A stretch of 64,000 nt of DNA from the NCBI RefSeq assembly GCF_000011345.1, contig NC_004113.1, positions 434,001 to 498,000 on the forward strand. Direction: 5' to 3'. Source of the stretch: Thermosynechococcus vestitus BP-1. Lineage in GTDB: Bacteria; Cyanobacteriota; Cyanobacteriia; Thermosynechococcales; Thermosynechococcaceae. How positions within the stretch are numbered: position 1 is the first letter of the stretch; each line of letters begins with the position of its first letter. The translations under genes were made by a program, and so were the position numbers. The notes under the pieces are model-generated. The model had not been told where the DNA came from. It did no database searches and worked only from the letters and a program-made list of their open reading frames with translations. This document shows positions 1 to 9,907 of this stretch, piece by piece.

Positions 1-78
1 AACCCCTCTCAGATGCCACAATAAAGATGTAACCCAAATCCCGTAGAATCAGAGAAAATTTTTCGTACATTAGGCACA

Positions 79-2037
79 ATGGTGGTTTTGAAAACGGAGA
101 CAACCCAAGGGAGTTGGAGTGATAAATTGCGGGGAATTGCCCGTTGGTGGTCAGAATTCAAGATTCAAACCCGCCTCATGGCCACAGCAACCCTCGTGGT
201 CTCCATCATCATGAGTGGCCTCACCTTCTGGGCGGTGAACACAATTCAAACCAATGCCCACCTCAATGACACCCGCTATGGTCGCGATTTAGGGTTACTC
301 CTCGCTGCTGATGTAGCACCCCTTGTGGCCAAAGGGGATACCGCCGCTGTTGCTGAATTTTCCCGTAAATTCTATGAGCGCAGTGCCAGTATTCGCTACA
401 TCCTCTATGCGGATCCCGACGGGGAAATTTACTATGGCCTACCCTACTCTGCCCCCCAAGTGGAAAGCGCCCTGACCCTGCGCCGCCGTATTCAACTGCC
501 AGAGACCTACCATGCTAGCCAAGAACCCCTCGTGCGCCAACATCAAACCCCCAATGGTTTAGTTGCCGACGTCTTTGTTCCCCTAACCTTCAATGGCGAA
601 AACTTAGGGGTTGTTGCCCTGGGAATTAACCCGAACCCAACATTGATTGCTTCTGCCAATCTCACGCGGGATCTAACGATCGCTGTTTTTGTCTCCCTTT
701 GGATCATGGTGATCTTGGGGGGAGTCTTCAATGCCCTCACGATTACCCAACCCATTAAAGAATTAGTGCAGGGGGTGAAAAACATTGCAGCGGGGAATTT
801 TAAGCAACGCATTAACCTGCCCTTTGGCGGTGAACTGGGGGAGTTGATCACCAGCTTTAATGACATGGCTGAGCGCCTCGCTTCCTACGAGGCCCAAAAC
901 ATTGAAGAACTCCAAGCCGAGAAAGCTAAACTGGATACCTTGGTCTCGACGATTGCGGATGGAGCCATTCTCTTAGATACCGACATGCGGATTATTCTTG
1001 TCAACCCCACAGCGCAGCGTCTTTTCAATTGGGAAGGGATGAACGTTATTGGCCAAAATGCCCTGGACTGCTTTCCAGCCCCGGTGTGCGAAAAACTCAC
1101 CTGTCCCCTTTACAAGGCCTCTCGCGGCGAGTCAGAAGGGGGAGAATTTCGGGTGACGCTGCAAGAACCTAGCTCGCGATCAGTACGGATTCTGCTGACA
1201 ACGGTTATGGATGTGCAGCGGGAAAAACCTAAAGGCATTGCAATTACCATTCAGGACATTACCCGCGAAGTGGAACTCAACGAAGCCAAAGCGCAATTGA
1301 TTAGCAATGTTTCCCATGAGTTGCGTACACCTCTATTCAATATCAAATCAATCATCGAAACGATTCAAGAGTACGGCAGCAGCCTCAGTGAAAAAGAGCA
1401 ACAGGAGTTCCTAGAAACCGCTAACCACGAGACCGATCGCCTAACTCGCCTTGTCAATGATTTTCTCGATATTTCTCGCCTCGAATCGGGTCGACCCTAT
1501 CAGTTTGGCTCCGTACAGATGGCGCAGGTGATTGATCAGATCATGCGCACCTACCAACTCAATGCTGCCAATAAGTCCATTACCCTAACTGCCGAGGTGG
1601 AAAACCCCCTGCCACCGGTTTGGGGCAATTACGATCTGCTCATTGGTGCCCTCACTAACTTGGTGGGCAATGCCTTGAAGTTTACACCCGAAAATGGACG
1701 GGTCACGATTCGTGCCTATGTCTGGCATCCCTCCAGTGATCCAGAGCAGGAACGGGTCCGCATTGAAGTGGCCGACACGGGTATGGGGATTGCCCCCGAG
1801 GATCAACCCCGTGTTTTTGAACGCTTTTTCCGCGTCGAGAATCGCGTGCATACCCTAGAGGGGACGGGGCTGGGGTTGGCCATTGTCCAAGATATTATCC
1901 ACAAGCACAACACGCAAATTCATTTAATTAGTGAATTGGGGGTCGGTAGTACCTTTTGGTTTGATTTGGCCATTGATGAATCCGCCCTCGTTGATAACCC
2001 TGATGGCAGAGCTGAAACGGCGCTGCCCCCCGCTTAA
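79..2037 (+). CDS. nblS: NblS/Hik33-type membrane sensor histidine kinase
   Basis: This 652-residue protein has the full layout of the cyanobacterial NblS (DspA, Hik33, Ycf26) kinase. A first membrane helix lies near residues 33-55, an extracytoplasmic sensor region runs to about 198, and a second helix spans about 199-221. A HAMP linker, a PAS domain at about 285-400, the phospho-acceptor box SNVSHELRTPL (His about 413) and an ATPase domain ending with GTGLGLAIVQDII follow. In the family it senses high light, cold and nutrient stress and signals through RpaB-type regulators; that role is inferred from homology. The ATG at 79 is the first start. The gene stands alone upstream of an unrelated porin gene. 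Confidence 0.9.
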   Translation: MVVLKTETTQGSWSDKLRGIARWWSEFKIQTRLMATATLVVSIIMSGLTFWAVNTIQTNAHLNDTRYGRDLGLLLAADVAPLVAKGDTAAVAEFSRKFYERSASIRYILYADPDGEIYYGLPYSAPQVESALTLRRRIQLPETYHASQEPLVRQHQTPNGLVADVFVPLTFNGENLGVVALGINPNPTLIASANLTRDLTIAVFVSLWIMVILGGVFNALTITQPIKELVQGVKNIAAGNFKQRINLPFGGELGELITSFNDMAERLASYEAQNIEELQAEKAKLDTLVSTIADGAILLDTDMRIILVNPTAQRLFNWEGMNVIGQNALDCFPAPVCEKLTCPLYKASRGESEGGEFRVTLQEPSSRSVRILLTTVMDVQREKPKGIAITIQDITREVELNEAKAQLISNVSHELRTPLFNIKSIIETIQEYGSSLSEKEQQEFLETANHETDRLTRLVNDFLDISRLESGRPYQFGSVQMAQVIDQIMRTYQLNAANKSITLTAEVENPLPPVWGNYDLLIGALTNLVGNALKFTPENGRVTIRAYVWHPSSDPEQERVRIEVADTGMGIAPEDQPRVFERFFRVENRVHTLEGTGLGLAIVQDIIHKHNTQIHLISELGVGSTFWFDLAIDESALVDNPDGRAETALPPA

Positions 2038-2048
2038 AACAGGTGGAT

Positions 2049-2063
2049 AGGGGGTCGCCCCCT
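2049..2063 (+). terminator. Possible stem-loop after nblS
   Basis: The sequence AGGGGG-TCG-CCCCCT lies 11 bases after the nblS stop and can form a 6-bp GC stem. No T-run follows, so it may be a 3'-end stabilising hairpin rather than a classical terminator. Confidence 0.3.
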
Positions 2064-2200
2064 GGGCAACAGCGACAAATCATCCGCTAAAATTTGGAGG
2101 CAAGAATTAATCACTCCTCACCCTAATGACCGCTTGGGCTTGGCCCTTAGGAAAAAAATACACGTTTTTGCATTTATTTTGCTGCTCTATTTAAAACTCA

Positions 2201-3949
2201 GTGTTAAACATTGGGGTTAAGGACGTGAAAACAAACTTGCTTACACCCGTTGTGACTCTATCTATTTTCGGCAGTACGGGGGCGGTGTTGCCTGCTTTAG
2301 CGATTCCGGTGATCACTCCCACCCAACAGGATATTCAGCCAGCCCTACCGGAGCCAAGCCCTCTACCACCCACCTCACCGCCAGTTCTTGAACCGCCCCC
2401 CTCACCCCCTAGTCCAGCTCCTGAGTCAGAAAATGTTTTAATACCTGTACAAAAAATTATTGTTGAAGGCAGTACTCTCTTTGGTCCAGCGGAATTTGAT
2501 CCGATTCTCAAGCCCCTCGAAGGGCAGCAAGTGACCCTTGCGGAGCTACAGAGAGCCACCGATGCAATTACAAAACTCTATCTAGAGGGGGGCTATTTGA
2601 CCTCTCGCGCCGTTTTGAACGAGCAGGTGGTACGGGATGGGGTAATCAGGATTCAAGTTCTTGAAGGCCGCCTAGAGGACATTCGTATTGAAGGGAATAA
2701 AGGGATTATCCAGCGGTATATTCGCAGCCGTATTGCCCTTGGTGCAGGCGTGCCCCTCAACGGCAATCGCCTTGAAGAGCAGTTGCGTCTGTTGCGAACG
2801 GATCCCCTTTTTGCCAATCTTTCTGCGAGTTTGCGACCCGGCACGACACCCCAGGAGAGTGTTTTGGTGGTACGGGTGGTACCTGCCCGCTGGTTGAATG
2901 CTGCTTTTGGTCTGGATAACCATACGTCGCCAGCGATCGCCCCGAATCGGGCCACGGCCTTTTTGGGATACAACAACCTCAGTGGTCGCGGCGATAGTGT
3001 CTACGGCTCCTACGCCATCGGTAATAACCTCGGCACATTTGATTGGGGCGCATCCAACACGGTGGAGTTTGGCTACAGCCTCCCCCTCAATGCCATGAAT
3101 GGTACACTCACCATTCGCACCCTGCAAGCGGACAGCGAAATTACCCGCCCCCCCGCCCTTGCGGCCTTTAATATTCGCAGTGAATCTTCTATTTACCAAG
3201 CCAGTTTTCGCCAACCCGTGATTCGCACTATCCGCGAGGAACTGGCCTTTGGCATTGGCTTCCTGATGCAGTCGGCGCAGACCTTTGTCCTCGGGGTGCC
3301 CGCCCCCATTTCCCCTGGTGCTAATGCCTCCGGCTACAGTGCTTCCCGTGTGCTAGAATTCACCCAAGAATATACTCGCCGCGACACCCAAGGGGCATGG
3401 GTCTTTCGCTCGCAGTTTAACTTTGGTCTGCCGATTTTTGGCGCCACAGAAAACCCCAGTCCAATACCCGATGGCAACTTCTTTAGCTGGCTGGGACAGG
3501 GGCAGCGACTGCAACTCCTCTGGGCTGATAACCTCTTGATTTTACGCACCGATGTTCAACTCACTCCCAATAGCCTGCTCCCCTTTCACCAATTTGTGAT
3601 TGGTGGACCGCTGTCGGTGCGCGGTTACTCAACCAATGCGCTCTCTGGGGATAATGGCCTGCGGTTTTCTGGAGAAGCCCGCTTCCCGGTGCTGCGAACT
3701 GCCAATCGTCGCCCGATTATTTCTATTGGGCCGCTGTTCGATCTGGGGGTCGTCTGGAATCATAGCCGTAACCCTGCGGGTGCGGTGCCCAATAATGTCA
3801 TTGCCGGCCTAGGCATGGGACTGTTGGTGCAACCGACGCCCAACCTAGATCTTCAGTTGCAATATGCAGCACCGTTAATTGATCTGCCGGGTCAAACCCG
3901 TAGTTTGCAGTCCGATGGCATTTACTTTTCCTTGACGGTGCGGCCCTAG
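2201..3949 (+). CDS. Two-partner secretion outer-membrane transporter (ShlB/FhaC/TpsB family)
   Basis: The product of about 582 residues begins with a signal-peptide-like stretch ending near ALAIP, then a proline-rich linker (about 45-80). A POTRA domain follows (about 85-165; [39 protein letters not shown]). The rest is a 16-strand-type beta barrel with the conserved [12 protein letters not shown] segment near residue 465. Such proteins export large TpsA adhesins or hemolysins across the outer membrane. No TpsA partner gene is present in the window, so the substrate is unknown. The start is uncertain: GTG 2201 gives the longest form, and GTG 2225 (MKTNLLTPV) makes a more compact signal peptide. 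Its stop overlaps the trpA stop on the other strand by 4 bases. Confidence 0.85.
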   Translation: MLNIGVKDVKTNLLTPVVTLSIFGSTGAVLPALAIPVITPTQQDIQPALPEPSPLPPTSPPVLEPPPSPPSPAPESENVLIPVQKIIVEGSTLFGPAEFDPILKPLEGQQVTLAELQRATDAITKLYLEGGYLTSRAVLNEQVVRDGVIRIQVLEGRLEDIRIEGNKGIIQRYIRSRIALGAGVPLNGNRLEEQLRLLRTDPLFANLSASLRPGTTPQESVLVVRVVPARWLNAAFGLDNHTSPAIAPNRATAFLGYNNLSGRGDSVYGSYAIGNNLGTFDWGASNTVEFGYSLPLNAMNGTLTIRTLQADSEITRPPALAAFNIRSESSIYQASFRQPVIRTIREELAFGIGFLMQSAQTFVLGVPAPISPGANASGYSASRVLEFTQEYTRRDTQGAWVFRSQFNFGLPIFGATENPSPIPDGNFFSWLGQGQRLQLLWADNLLILRTDVQLTPNSLLPFHQFVIGGPLSVRGYSTNALSGDNGLRFSGEARFPVLRTANRRPIISIGPLFDLGVVWNHSRNPAGAVPNNVIAGLGMGLLVQPTPNLDLQLQYAAPLIDLPGQTRSLQSDGIYFSLTVRP

Positions 3950-4746
3950 GGCGTATCGAGGGCGGTGCGGAGTGACTGACAAAACTCAGCAACAGCGGCA
4001 AGCCCCTGATCCGGTTCCGCCAGACGTTTAACAAAGGCACTGCCGACAATGGCGGCATCAGCGCCCCAGTCACGCACCTGGCGGGCATGCTCTGGACTGG
4101 CAATGCCAAACCCAACACCAATGGGCTTGGGGGTGATCTGCCGTAGGGTGTGCAACAGTTCCTGAACGCGGCTGGCCATTTCTTGACGCATGCCAGTGAC
4201 GCCAGTGGTGCTGACAAGGTAAATAAATCCCTGAGAAGCGGTGGCGATCGCCCGCATCCGTTCGGGCGAGGTGGTGGGCGCAATCAGCAGTGTCAATTCC
4301 AAGCCCAAATTGGCCGTCTCCGCGAGAACCGGTTCTGCTTCCTCAAGGGGCAAATCAGGAATCACTAACCCCTTGATCCCGGCTTGGGCAACCGCTTTGA
4401 GAAATGAAGAGACCCCCCGATGGTAGATGGGATTGTAGTAGCTAAAAAGAATGAGCGGCGCCGTCAGTTGCTGGTGCAAGTCCGTTGTCATTTCTAAGAC
4501 GGCTTCAAGGCGGGTTCCCCGTTGCAGAGCGCGGGTGGCAGCTGCCTGAATCACTGGACCATCGGCCAAGGGATCTGAATAGGGCATCCCCAGTTCAATC
4601 AAATCTGCGCCGTGGTCATCTAGGATCTTGAGGGCAGCAACTGTCGTTTCTAAATCTGGGTCTCCGGCGGTCAAAAAGGGAATGAGGGCACAGCGCTGGC
4701 GAGCACGACAGTGCTCAAAGCGTTCAGAAATTTTAGGCACAATCAC
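3946..4746 (-). CDS. trpA: Tryptophan synthase alpha chain
   Basis: This is a full-length 266-residue TIM barrel that cleaves indole-3-glycerol phosphate to indole and glyceraldehyde 3-phosphate, passing indole to TrpB. The signature [14 protein letters not shown] holds the catalytic Glu (51) and Asp (62). The phosphate-binding end [14 protein letters not shown] and [12 protein letters not shown] are also intact. The gene stands alone, away from other trp genes, which is common in cyanobacteria. It is divergent from ftsW, and a copy of the GAAAAGGGCTGTA motif lies about 45 bases upstream of its start. Confidence 0.95.
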   Translation of the reverse strand: MIVPKISERFEHCRARQRCALIPFLTAGDPDLETTVAALKILDDHGADLIELGMPYSDPLADGPVIQAAATRALQRGTRLEAVLEMTTDLHQQLTAPLILFSYYNPIYHRGVSSFLKAVAQAGIKGLVIPDLPLEEAEPVLAETANLGLELTLLIAPTTSPERMRAIATASQGFIYLVSTTGVTGMRQEMASRVQELLHTLRQITPKPIGVGFGIASPEHARQVRDWGADAAIVGSAFVKRLAEPDQGLAAVAEFCQSLRTALDTP

Positions 4747-4790
4747 GGGCAGTGGCTCTCAAAGATGCATCATTATTGTGCCAGATTAGA

Positions 4791-4807
4791 TACAGCCCTT
4801 TTCTAGA
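4791..4807 (-). repeat. Intergenic motif copy 1 (core GAAAAGGGCTGTA)
   Basis: The minus strand reads TCTAGAAAAGGGCTGTA here, between trpA and ftsW. It closely matches copies at 21871, 21953, 27657, 44085 and 51207. Its function is unknown. Confidence 0.5.
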
Positions 4808-4853
4808 ATATGAGATACCTATAGTGGCAGGTGGCAGTGAGGGGCATCTCAGC

Positions 4854-6119
4854 GTGAGTTGGTGGCGTTTTCTCCCCTTTGGCGATCGCCTGCGGGGCAG
4901 CGAAGCAGTTGGCGGCCGGCGGCAGTGGACCCTGGAGGCGCGATTGCTCCACTGGTTGACCCTTGTGTGGATTGGCCTTGGTTTGGTCGTTCTCTTTTCC
5001 GCTAGTTTTCCTGTGGGCCTGGCTGAAACAGGGGATGGACTGTACTACTTTAGCCGCCAGCTGCTGTGGCTTGCCCTTGGCTGGGCAGGGTTTCAACTGT
5101 TTCTGCGGCTACCTTTGCAGCGATCGCTCCAGATGGCGATTCCGGGCTTCTTTTTGTTTTTGCTACTCATCTGGGCAACGCGACTACCGGGGGTTGGGAC
5201 AACGGTCATGGGCGCCACCCGCTGGATTAGTATTGGCTCCTTTCAACTCCAGCCCTCGGAGATGATGAAGCCTTTTTTAGTCCTGCAAGCCGCTTGGGTG
5301 TTTAGCTCTTGGCGGCGGCTGCACCTAAAGGCCCGCTGTTTTTGGTTAACGGCCTTTGCCCTGACGCTCCTGGGGATTTTAATTCAACCGAACCTCAGTA
5401 CCACCGCCCTCTGTGGCATTACCTTGTGGCTCATTGCCCTCGGTGCAGGTTTACCTTTGGCCCCCCTGCTGTTAACGGCCATGAGTGGCTTGGGCTTAGC
5501 GGTTCTCAGCATCAGCATGAATGATTACCAACGGCGGCGGGTCATGTCCTTTCTGAACCCCTGGGCCGATGCGATGGGGGATGGCTATCAGCTAGTCCAG
5601 AGTCTATTGGCGGTTGCCTCAGGGGGCGTTTTGGGTGCCGGGTATGGCTTTTCCCAGCAAAAGCTCTCCTACTTACCGATTCAGCACACTGACTTTATTT
5701 TTGCGGTTTATGCGGAAGAAACAGGGTTAGTGGGCTGTCTACTGCTGTTGGCACTGTTGATGGCCTACGGTTGGCTGGGAATGCGAGTGGTGAATCGGGC
5801 GCGGGATGCCCTAATCCAGCTCACTGCTTTGGGGGCAACGGTGATGATGCTCCTCCAAGCCCTGATTAATATCAGTGTAGCCATTGGTCTGTTGCCAACA
5901 ACGGGATTACCCTTTCCCTTCTTTAGCTATGGGGGTAGCTCAATGATGGCCAGTATGGCGATCGCTGGCCTGTTGATTCGCTGTGCCCGCGAAGGGCAGC
6001 AGGCAGAGGTGATTGCCTTCCCTGGTGCGACAAAAGCTCGCTCCAGAACCTCCAGAAGCACCCGCCGCCGTGCTGTTCCCGTGGTCCCCTTGCGTCCCGA
6101 AGGAATCAATAAACCCTAG
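4854..6119 (+). CDS. ftsW: Septal peptidoglycan polymerase FtsW (SEDS family)
   Basis: This is a SEDS-family membrane protein with about ten transmembrane helices. Near the C-terminus it has the signature PTTGLPFPFFSYGGSSMMA, followed by a basic tail. In the family, FtsW polymerises lipid II at the division septum together with a class B penicillin-binding protein. I prefer the GTG at 4854 (VSWWRFLPFG). The open frame extends to a GTG at 4752, but that extension would translate across the repeated intergenic motif and lacks protein-like character. The choice is not certain. Downstream is a decayed minus-strand gene whose stop overlaps this stop. Confidence 0.88.
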   Translation: MSWWRFLPFGDRLRGSEAVGGRRQWTLEARLLHWLTLVWIGLGLVVLFSASFPVGLAETGDGLYYFSRQLLWLALGWAGFQLFLRLPLQRSLQMAIPGFFLFLLLIWATRLPGVGTTVMGATRWISIGSFQLQPSEMMKPFLVLQAAWVFSSWRRLHLKARCFWLTAFALTLLGILIQPNLSTTALCGITLWLIALGAGLPLAPLLLTAMSGLGLAVLSISMNDYQRRRVMSFLNPWADAMGDGYQLVQSLLAVASGGVLGAGYGFSQQKLSYLPIQHTDFIFAVYAEETGLVGCLLLLALLMAYGWLGMRVVNRARDALIQLTALGATVMMLLQALINISVAIGLLPTTGLPFPFFSYGGSSMMASMAIAGLLIRCAREGQQAEVIAFPGATKARSRTSRSTRRRAVPVVPLRPEGINKP

Positions 6120-6302
6120 GCTGACACTTCACGGCCATCTTGACACCACACGGCAATGACCGCAGGCCGAGGCACCACGACTTGGTCACCATAGGGCCAG
6201 CGTGTTCACAGGTCAAACCCGCAGCGCCAAAAAGAGGGCTGTTTTCAAAACAGCGCGGCGGCTCAAGGCACGGGATAGCAGATCACCAAAATACTCGCCC
6301 AT
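6116..6302 (-). pseudogene. Remnant of a PhoX-like (DUF839) phosphatase gene
   Basis: On the minus strand an ATG at 6302 opens MGEYFGDLLSRALSRRAVLK, which resembles the FGDLLSRRLSRRxFLK twin-arginine start of PhoX-family alkaline phosphatases. The frame stops after 29 residues. About 40 bases further a second frame reads TRWPYGDQVVVPRPAVIAVW and ends at 6116, like a PhoX C-terminus (WP...PRP.VIAV). The whole catalytic middle, which would need more than 1 kb, is missing. I read this as a gene with a large internal deletion. The family call rests on two short ends only. Confidence 0.4.
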
Positions 6303-6383
6303 GGGTAGCCGAAAATCTCTTTACTCTAGGTACCAGTTCATAGGTTAGGGAAACGTGGCGGAAATTAGGTTAGGTGGAGCCTA

Positions 6384-7225
6384 GATACTGTCGTCACGAG
6401 ATTGATGCCCAAATGGCGATACAACGGATGTGCACAGCAGCAAGGAAAGAAGCCGTATTTTTGGCGTATCGCGTGGCAATACCTCGCCAACGCTTGAGAT
6501 GCAAAAAAGCATTCTCAACCAGATGACGAAGCCGATACAACTGCTTGTCGCATTCACGTCGCTGTCTGCGATGTCTGCGCGAAGGGATGACAGGCTGCAT
6601 CCCATGCTCTTTGGCTTGGGCGATGAGGGCATCACTGTCGTAGCCTTTGTCCGCCAACAGGTACTTTGCATCGATTCCTTCGATCAAGGTTGCAGCTTGG
6701 CGACAATCCGCAGTGGTACCTGCTGTGATAACCATTCGCAGCGGCATACCATGCGCATCCACGGCCAGATGTATCTTGGTATTGAGCCCCCTTTTGTACG
6801 GCCCATGTCTTGGTTGCCGCCTTTGGCCCCTGTGGCATGAGGGTGGACTTTGACATGAGTAGCATCGATGATCAACCATTCGTAATCGGGCTCGTCGATC
6901 AACTGCTCAAGGACCTTTTCCCACACGCCTTTGTCTCGCCAGCGGCAGAACCTTCGATGCACGTTCTTCCAATCTCCGTACTCCGGGGGTAAATCCCGCC
7001 AAGGGGCGCCGGTGCGCAGTATCCAGAACACCGCATTGATGAACTGCCGGTTGTCTTTCGCCACACCCCCCCAGCTCCCTCGGCGTCCAGGTAGATGCGG
7101 TTCCAACCGCTCCCAAACCCGGTCGGAAATATCGTGGCGACGGTAGTCAGGTGTCCTCATGGCACGGTCCTATAATACAGTCCAGACACACGCTCAGTAT
7201 CTCATAAACTCGTGACGGCACTATC
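6384..7225 (-). mobile_element. IS5-family (IS427-like) insertion sequence
   Basis: The element is 842 bp. Its left end GATACTGTCGTCACGAGATT and the complement of its right end GATAGTGCCGTCACGAGTTT form imperfect inverted repeats. A TA dinucleotide flanks both sides (6382-6383 and 7226-7227), the usual 2-bp target duplication of this group. It carries one transposase split over two overlapping frames. The transposase stop codon lies inside the left repeat. Structure and reading frames look intact, so it may still be mobile. Confidence 0.85.
6394..7160 (-). CDS. IS5-family transposase made by -1 frameshift (orfA+orfB)
   Basis: orfA (7160 down to 6684, MRTPDYRRHDISDRVWERL) carries the N-terminal domain and the first catalytic Asp (LIIDATHVKVHPHA). 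orfB (frame open from 6879 down to 6394) carries the second Asp (LLADKGYDSDALI) and the Glu region (RLRHLVENAFLHLKRWRGIATRY). Both frames cover a run A4G5C near 6795 (codons ACA AAA GGG GGC), where slipping back one base turns TKGG into KRGLNTKIHLAVDAHG. This is the classic programmed -1 frameshift of the IS427 group, not a damaging mutation. A -10-like TATTAT lies just upstream of the ATG. Confidence 0.82.
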
Positions 7226-7246
7226 TAAGAAACGGGAAAAAACCTG

Positions 7247-8842
7247 TTAAGACAAGGCAGCGGCTAGGAGTTTTTGCGTGTAGGGATGCTGCGGATGAGC
7301 AAAGAGCTGTGCCGTGGGGGCGAGTTCGACAATTTTGCCACGATACATGACCGCAACGCGATCGCAAAAACGACGGGCGATCGCCAGATCGTGGGTGATA
7401 AAGAGATAGGTCAGTTGCAACTGTTCCTTTAACTCCTGCATTAGCGCCAGCACCTGGGCTTGAATATGGGCATCGAGCATACTCACCGGTTCATCACAGA
7501 TCACCAGTTGGGGGTGGGTAATTAGGGCACGGGCGATCGCCACCCGCTGGCGTTGTCCCCCCGACAGGGCATGAGGATAGCGATGCAGGTAGGCTTCAGC
7601 CGGGGTCAATTCCACCTGCATCAACATCTCACGCACCCGTTCCTGGGCCGCCCGTTTCGCCATCAGCCGATGAATGAGCAGTGGCTCCAGCAAATTTTGC
7701 GCCACGGTCATTTTGGGGTTTAGGCAGGCATGGGGGTCTTGGAAAATCATTTGCAGATCGCGGCGGGTTCGGCGCAGTTGGGCCGCTGACAATTGAGTTA
7801 AACTGCGCCCCAAAAAGACCACGTCACCGGCATTGGCGGGAATCAGTTGCAGAATTAAGCGCGAAAGTGTACTTTTGCCACAGCCAGACTCACCCACAAG
7901 GCCAAGGGTTTCGCCCCGCCGCAGCGTGAGGTCAACGCCATCCACCGCCCGAATCGTGGTTTGCGGTTGTAACCATCCCCCCAAGCGGTAGTGCCGCTGT
8001 AGATTCTCAACCCGCAGCAGTTCCGGAGCAGTGTCTAAGGGTGGAGGCTGTGGAGAGGTGAGTTGGGTAGCCGCAAGTAAGGATTGGGTATAAGGGTGCT
8101 GTGGCCGTTGCAGCACTTGGTGAGCCGCTCCCAGTTCCATAATTTTGCCTTGGTGCATGACCGCCAGGCGATCGCAATACTTGGCCATCAATGCCAGATC
8201 ATGGGAAATGAGTAACAGTCCCCGCTGCTCCTGTTGGCACAGGCGCGTGAGTTCCTCCAGAATTTCTGCGGCGACGGTCACATCCAGCGCCGTTGTCGGT
8301 TCATCGGCAATGATCAGGGGTGGGTTCAATAACAAGGCAAGGGCGATCGCCACCCGTTGACGCATCCCCCCACTCAACTCATGGGGGTATTGATGGAGGC
8401 GATTGGCAGGAATTTTCACCCGCTCCAGCACCTCAATGATGCGCTGCCGCCGTTGGGGACGACTCCAAGAAAACCAATGACTCCGCAATAGCTCATCGCA
8501 GTGGTCATAGATGCTCATCAGCGGATTGAGGCGCGTCATCGGATCCTGAAAGACCAAGCCAATTTGCTCGCCCCGCAGTCGCTGCAATTGGGAAGCACTC
8601 AGCCCCAAAAGGGATTGCCCCTGAAGTGCGATCTGGCCAAAGATCTGCGACCCTGGCGGCAATAACCGCAAAATGGCCTTGCCAATGGTGGACTTGCCAC
8701 AACCCGACGCCCCCACCAAGCCAAACCGCTCCCCTGCAGCCACACAAAAAGAAACACCATCCACTACGAATGTTGCAGCAGATGATGTCTCCATTCTAGG
8801 GTAGGCGACCCGCAGTTCCCTGAGTTCTAAAAGAGTCGCCAT
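7247..8842 (-). CDS. Dipeptide/oligopeptide-type ABC transporter with two fused ATPase domains
   Basis: The 531-residue protein holds two complete ABC cassettes in tandem, like DppD and DppF fused. Domain 1 (about 1-255) has [21 protein letters not shown] and [12 protein letters not shown]. Domain 2 (about 270-531) has [21 protein letters not shown] and [12 protein letters not shown]. Both end with the peptide-ABC tail HPYTQ.LLAA. It probably energises uptake of peptides, nickel or similar solutes. No permease or binding-protein gene is adjacent, so the substrate cannot be named. It lies 12 bases downstream of psbO on the same strand. Confidence 0.88.
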   Translation of the reverse strand: MATLLELRELRVAYPRMETSSAATFVVDGVSFCVAAGERFGLVGASGCGKSTIGKAILRLLPPGSQIFGQIALQGQSLLGLSASQLQRLRGEQIGLVFQDPMTRLNPLMSIYDHCDELLRSHWFSWSRPQRRQRIIEVLERVKIPANRLHQYPHELSGGMRQRVAIALALLLNPPLIIADEPTTALDVTVAAEILEELTRLCQQEQRGLLLISHDLALMAKYCDRLAVMHQGKIMELGAAHQVLQRPQHPYTQSLLAATQLTSPQPPPLDTAPELLRVENLQRHYRLGGWLQPQTTIRAVDGVDLTLRRGETLGLVGESGCGKSTLSRLILQLIPANAGDVVFLGRSLTQLSAAQLRRTRRDLQMIFQDPHACLNPKMTVAQNLLEPLLIHRLMAKRAAQERVREMLMQVELTPAEAYLHRYPHALSGGQRQRVAIARALITHPQLVICDEPVSMLDAHIQAQVLALMQELKEQLQLTYLFITHDLAIARRFCDRVAVMYRGKIVELAPTAQLFAHPQHPYTQKLLAAALS

Positions 8843-8854
8843 AGGCTGGTGATC

Positions 8855-9673
8855 CTAGGCAGGTTCGATGCTGGCGTAAAAGACCCCTTGAATTTTTACT
8901 TCGTGAGGTTCGTGGGCACCCATATCATCATCGGAGAGTTGCTCACTTTCAAAGGTGCCAGCAATTTCACCGGTGCGGCCATCCACTTTCGCCACATTCA
9001 GAGAAATTTGACCCTTCGTGAGGGAGAAGCGTTTGACATTGGCGCGAGCCAGTTCTTCTTCTTTAGCTTGGGGAAGGGCGATCGCCGAGTCATAACCGGA
9101 GGCCAAGCCCCGTCCTTTGGGATCGAGGAAGTTGGCGGTGCGGTAGGAAGGAACGTTGAATTCCCCCTTGAAATCCGTTGAAGTAGTGATGCTGGTAACG
9201 TTGGGCTGAGTACTCGCCACCAAGTTTTTCACTGTAAACAGCAGTGGGATGCGCTCACCACCCGCCATTTGCACTGTCACTGGTTGGAAATCAATCCCAT
9301 CCTCTTCCACAAACGTCAGACTGCCATCGCTGTTGACCTTGAGTTCCCCTTGAATTTGATCCAAGCTCGTGGTTTCGCGGGTCACCAGTTTGGTGGGCAC
9401 AAATTCGGCCTCTTGGCGTTTGTTCTTAGGCTCTTCCTTGACCAAAAATGTCGTCGGCTGCAAGCACAGTCGAGCAATGCGATAGGTTTGGGAACTATCA
9501 ATGGGATAGGCACCACGGGCCGTATCATCCAGGGTGGGGCACTTGTTGGCCAGACCTGTACCGACAATATCGTCATAGGTTAAAGTCTGTTTTGCGGCAA
9601 AGGCGGGGGCGCTCAAGGAAAAAATCCCTAGACATACCGCCAGCAGAGTCGCCATTAAAATGCGATATTTCAT
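8855..9673 (-). CDS. psbO: Photosystem II manganese-stabilising protein PsbO
   Basis: This is a 272-residue precursor of the extrinsic 33-kDa subunit that caps the lumenal side of the oxygen-evolving complex. A signal peptide of about 26 residues ends at AFA before AKQTLTYDDIVGTG. Typical PsbO segments follow, including a Cys pair (NKCPTLDD and ARLCLQP), the VPSYRTANFLDPKGRGLASG region and the C-terminal EVKIQGVFYASIEPA. The gene is monocistronic or weakly linked to the downstream ABC gene, and a -10 box lies about 105 bases upstream. Confidence 0.97.
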   Translation of the reverse strand: MKYRILMATLLAVCLGIFSLSAPAFAAKQTLTYDDIVGTGLANKCPTLDDTARGAYPIDSSQTYRIARLCLQPTTFLVKEEPKNKRQEAEFVPTKLVTRETTSLDQIQGELKVNSDGSLTFVEEDGIDFQPVTVQMAGGERIPLLFTVKNLVASTQPNVTSITTSTDFKGEFNVPSYRTANFLDPKGRGLASGYDSAIALPQAKEEELARANVKRFSLTKGQISLNVAKVDGRTGEIAGTFESEQLSDDDMGAHEPHEVKIQGVFYASIEPA

Positions 9674-9778
9674 GGTTAACCTCAGAAGTCAAAGCATCTC
9701 AAAGCAATCAGAGTGTGGGAGATACCCCTGCGTAAGAGTCCAGTGAAGGCAGCCATGCAACTACCTTATCAATCCATG

Positions 9779-9784
9779 ATTATA
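9779..9784 (-). promoter_or_regulatory. Probable psbO -10 box TATAAT
   Basis: The minus strand reads CCGTATAATCATGG at this place, a perfect -10 hexamer. It would give a leader of about 100 bases before the psbO ATG at 9673. I see no good -35 hexamer. Confidence 0.5.
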
Positions 9785-9907
9785 CGGAGGTTTGCGATCG
9801 CCTCAGAAAGGAAATTTTCGCAATATTTTAATTCCAAAAAAGTAAAAATGATGGGCGTTTCCTCCCTGGTCGGGCAAAGCCAGCGAACTATCTAAAGGAT
9901 GAACAAA

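Noticed and set aside
2113-2125. ACTCCTCACCC resembling the core of the small RNA Yfr1
   Set aside because: The last bases differ from the conserved ACUCCUCACAC, and no flanking stem-loops of Yfr1 type were seen.
2672-3214. 180-codon frame antisense to the TpsB porin gene
   Set aside because: It lies wholly in the opposite strand of a strongly supported gene and shows no domain.
4752-4853. N-terminal extension of FtsW from GTG 4752
   Set aside because: It would translate across the repeated intergenic motif and lacks similarity to FtsW N-termini. A later GTG fits better, though this is not certain.
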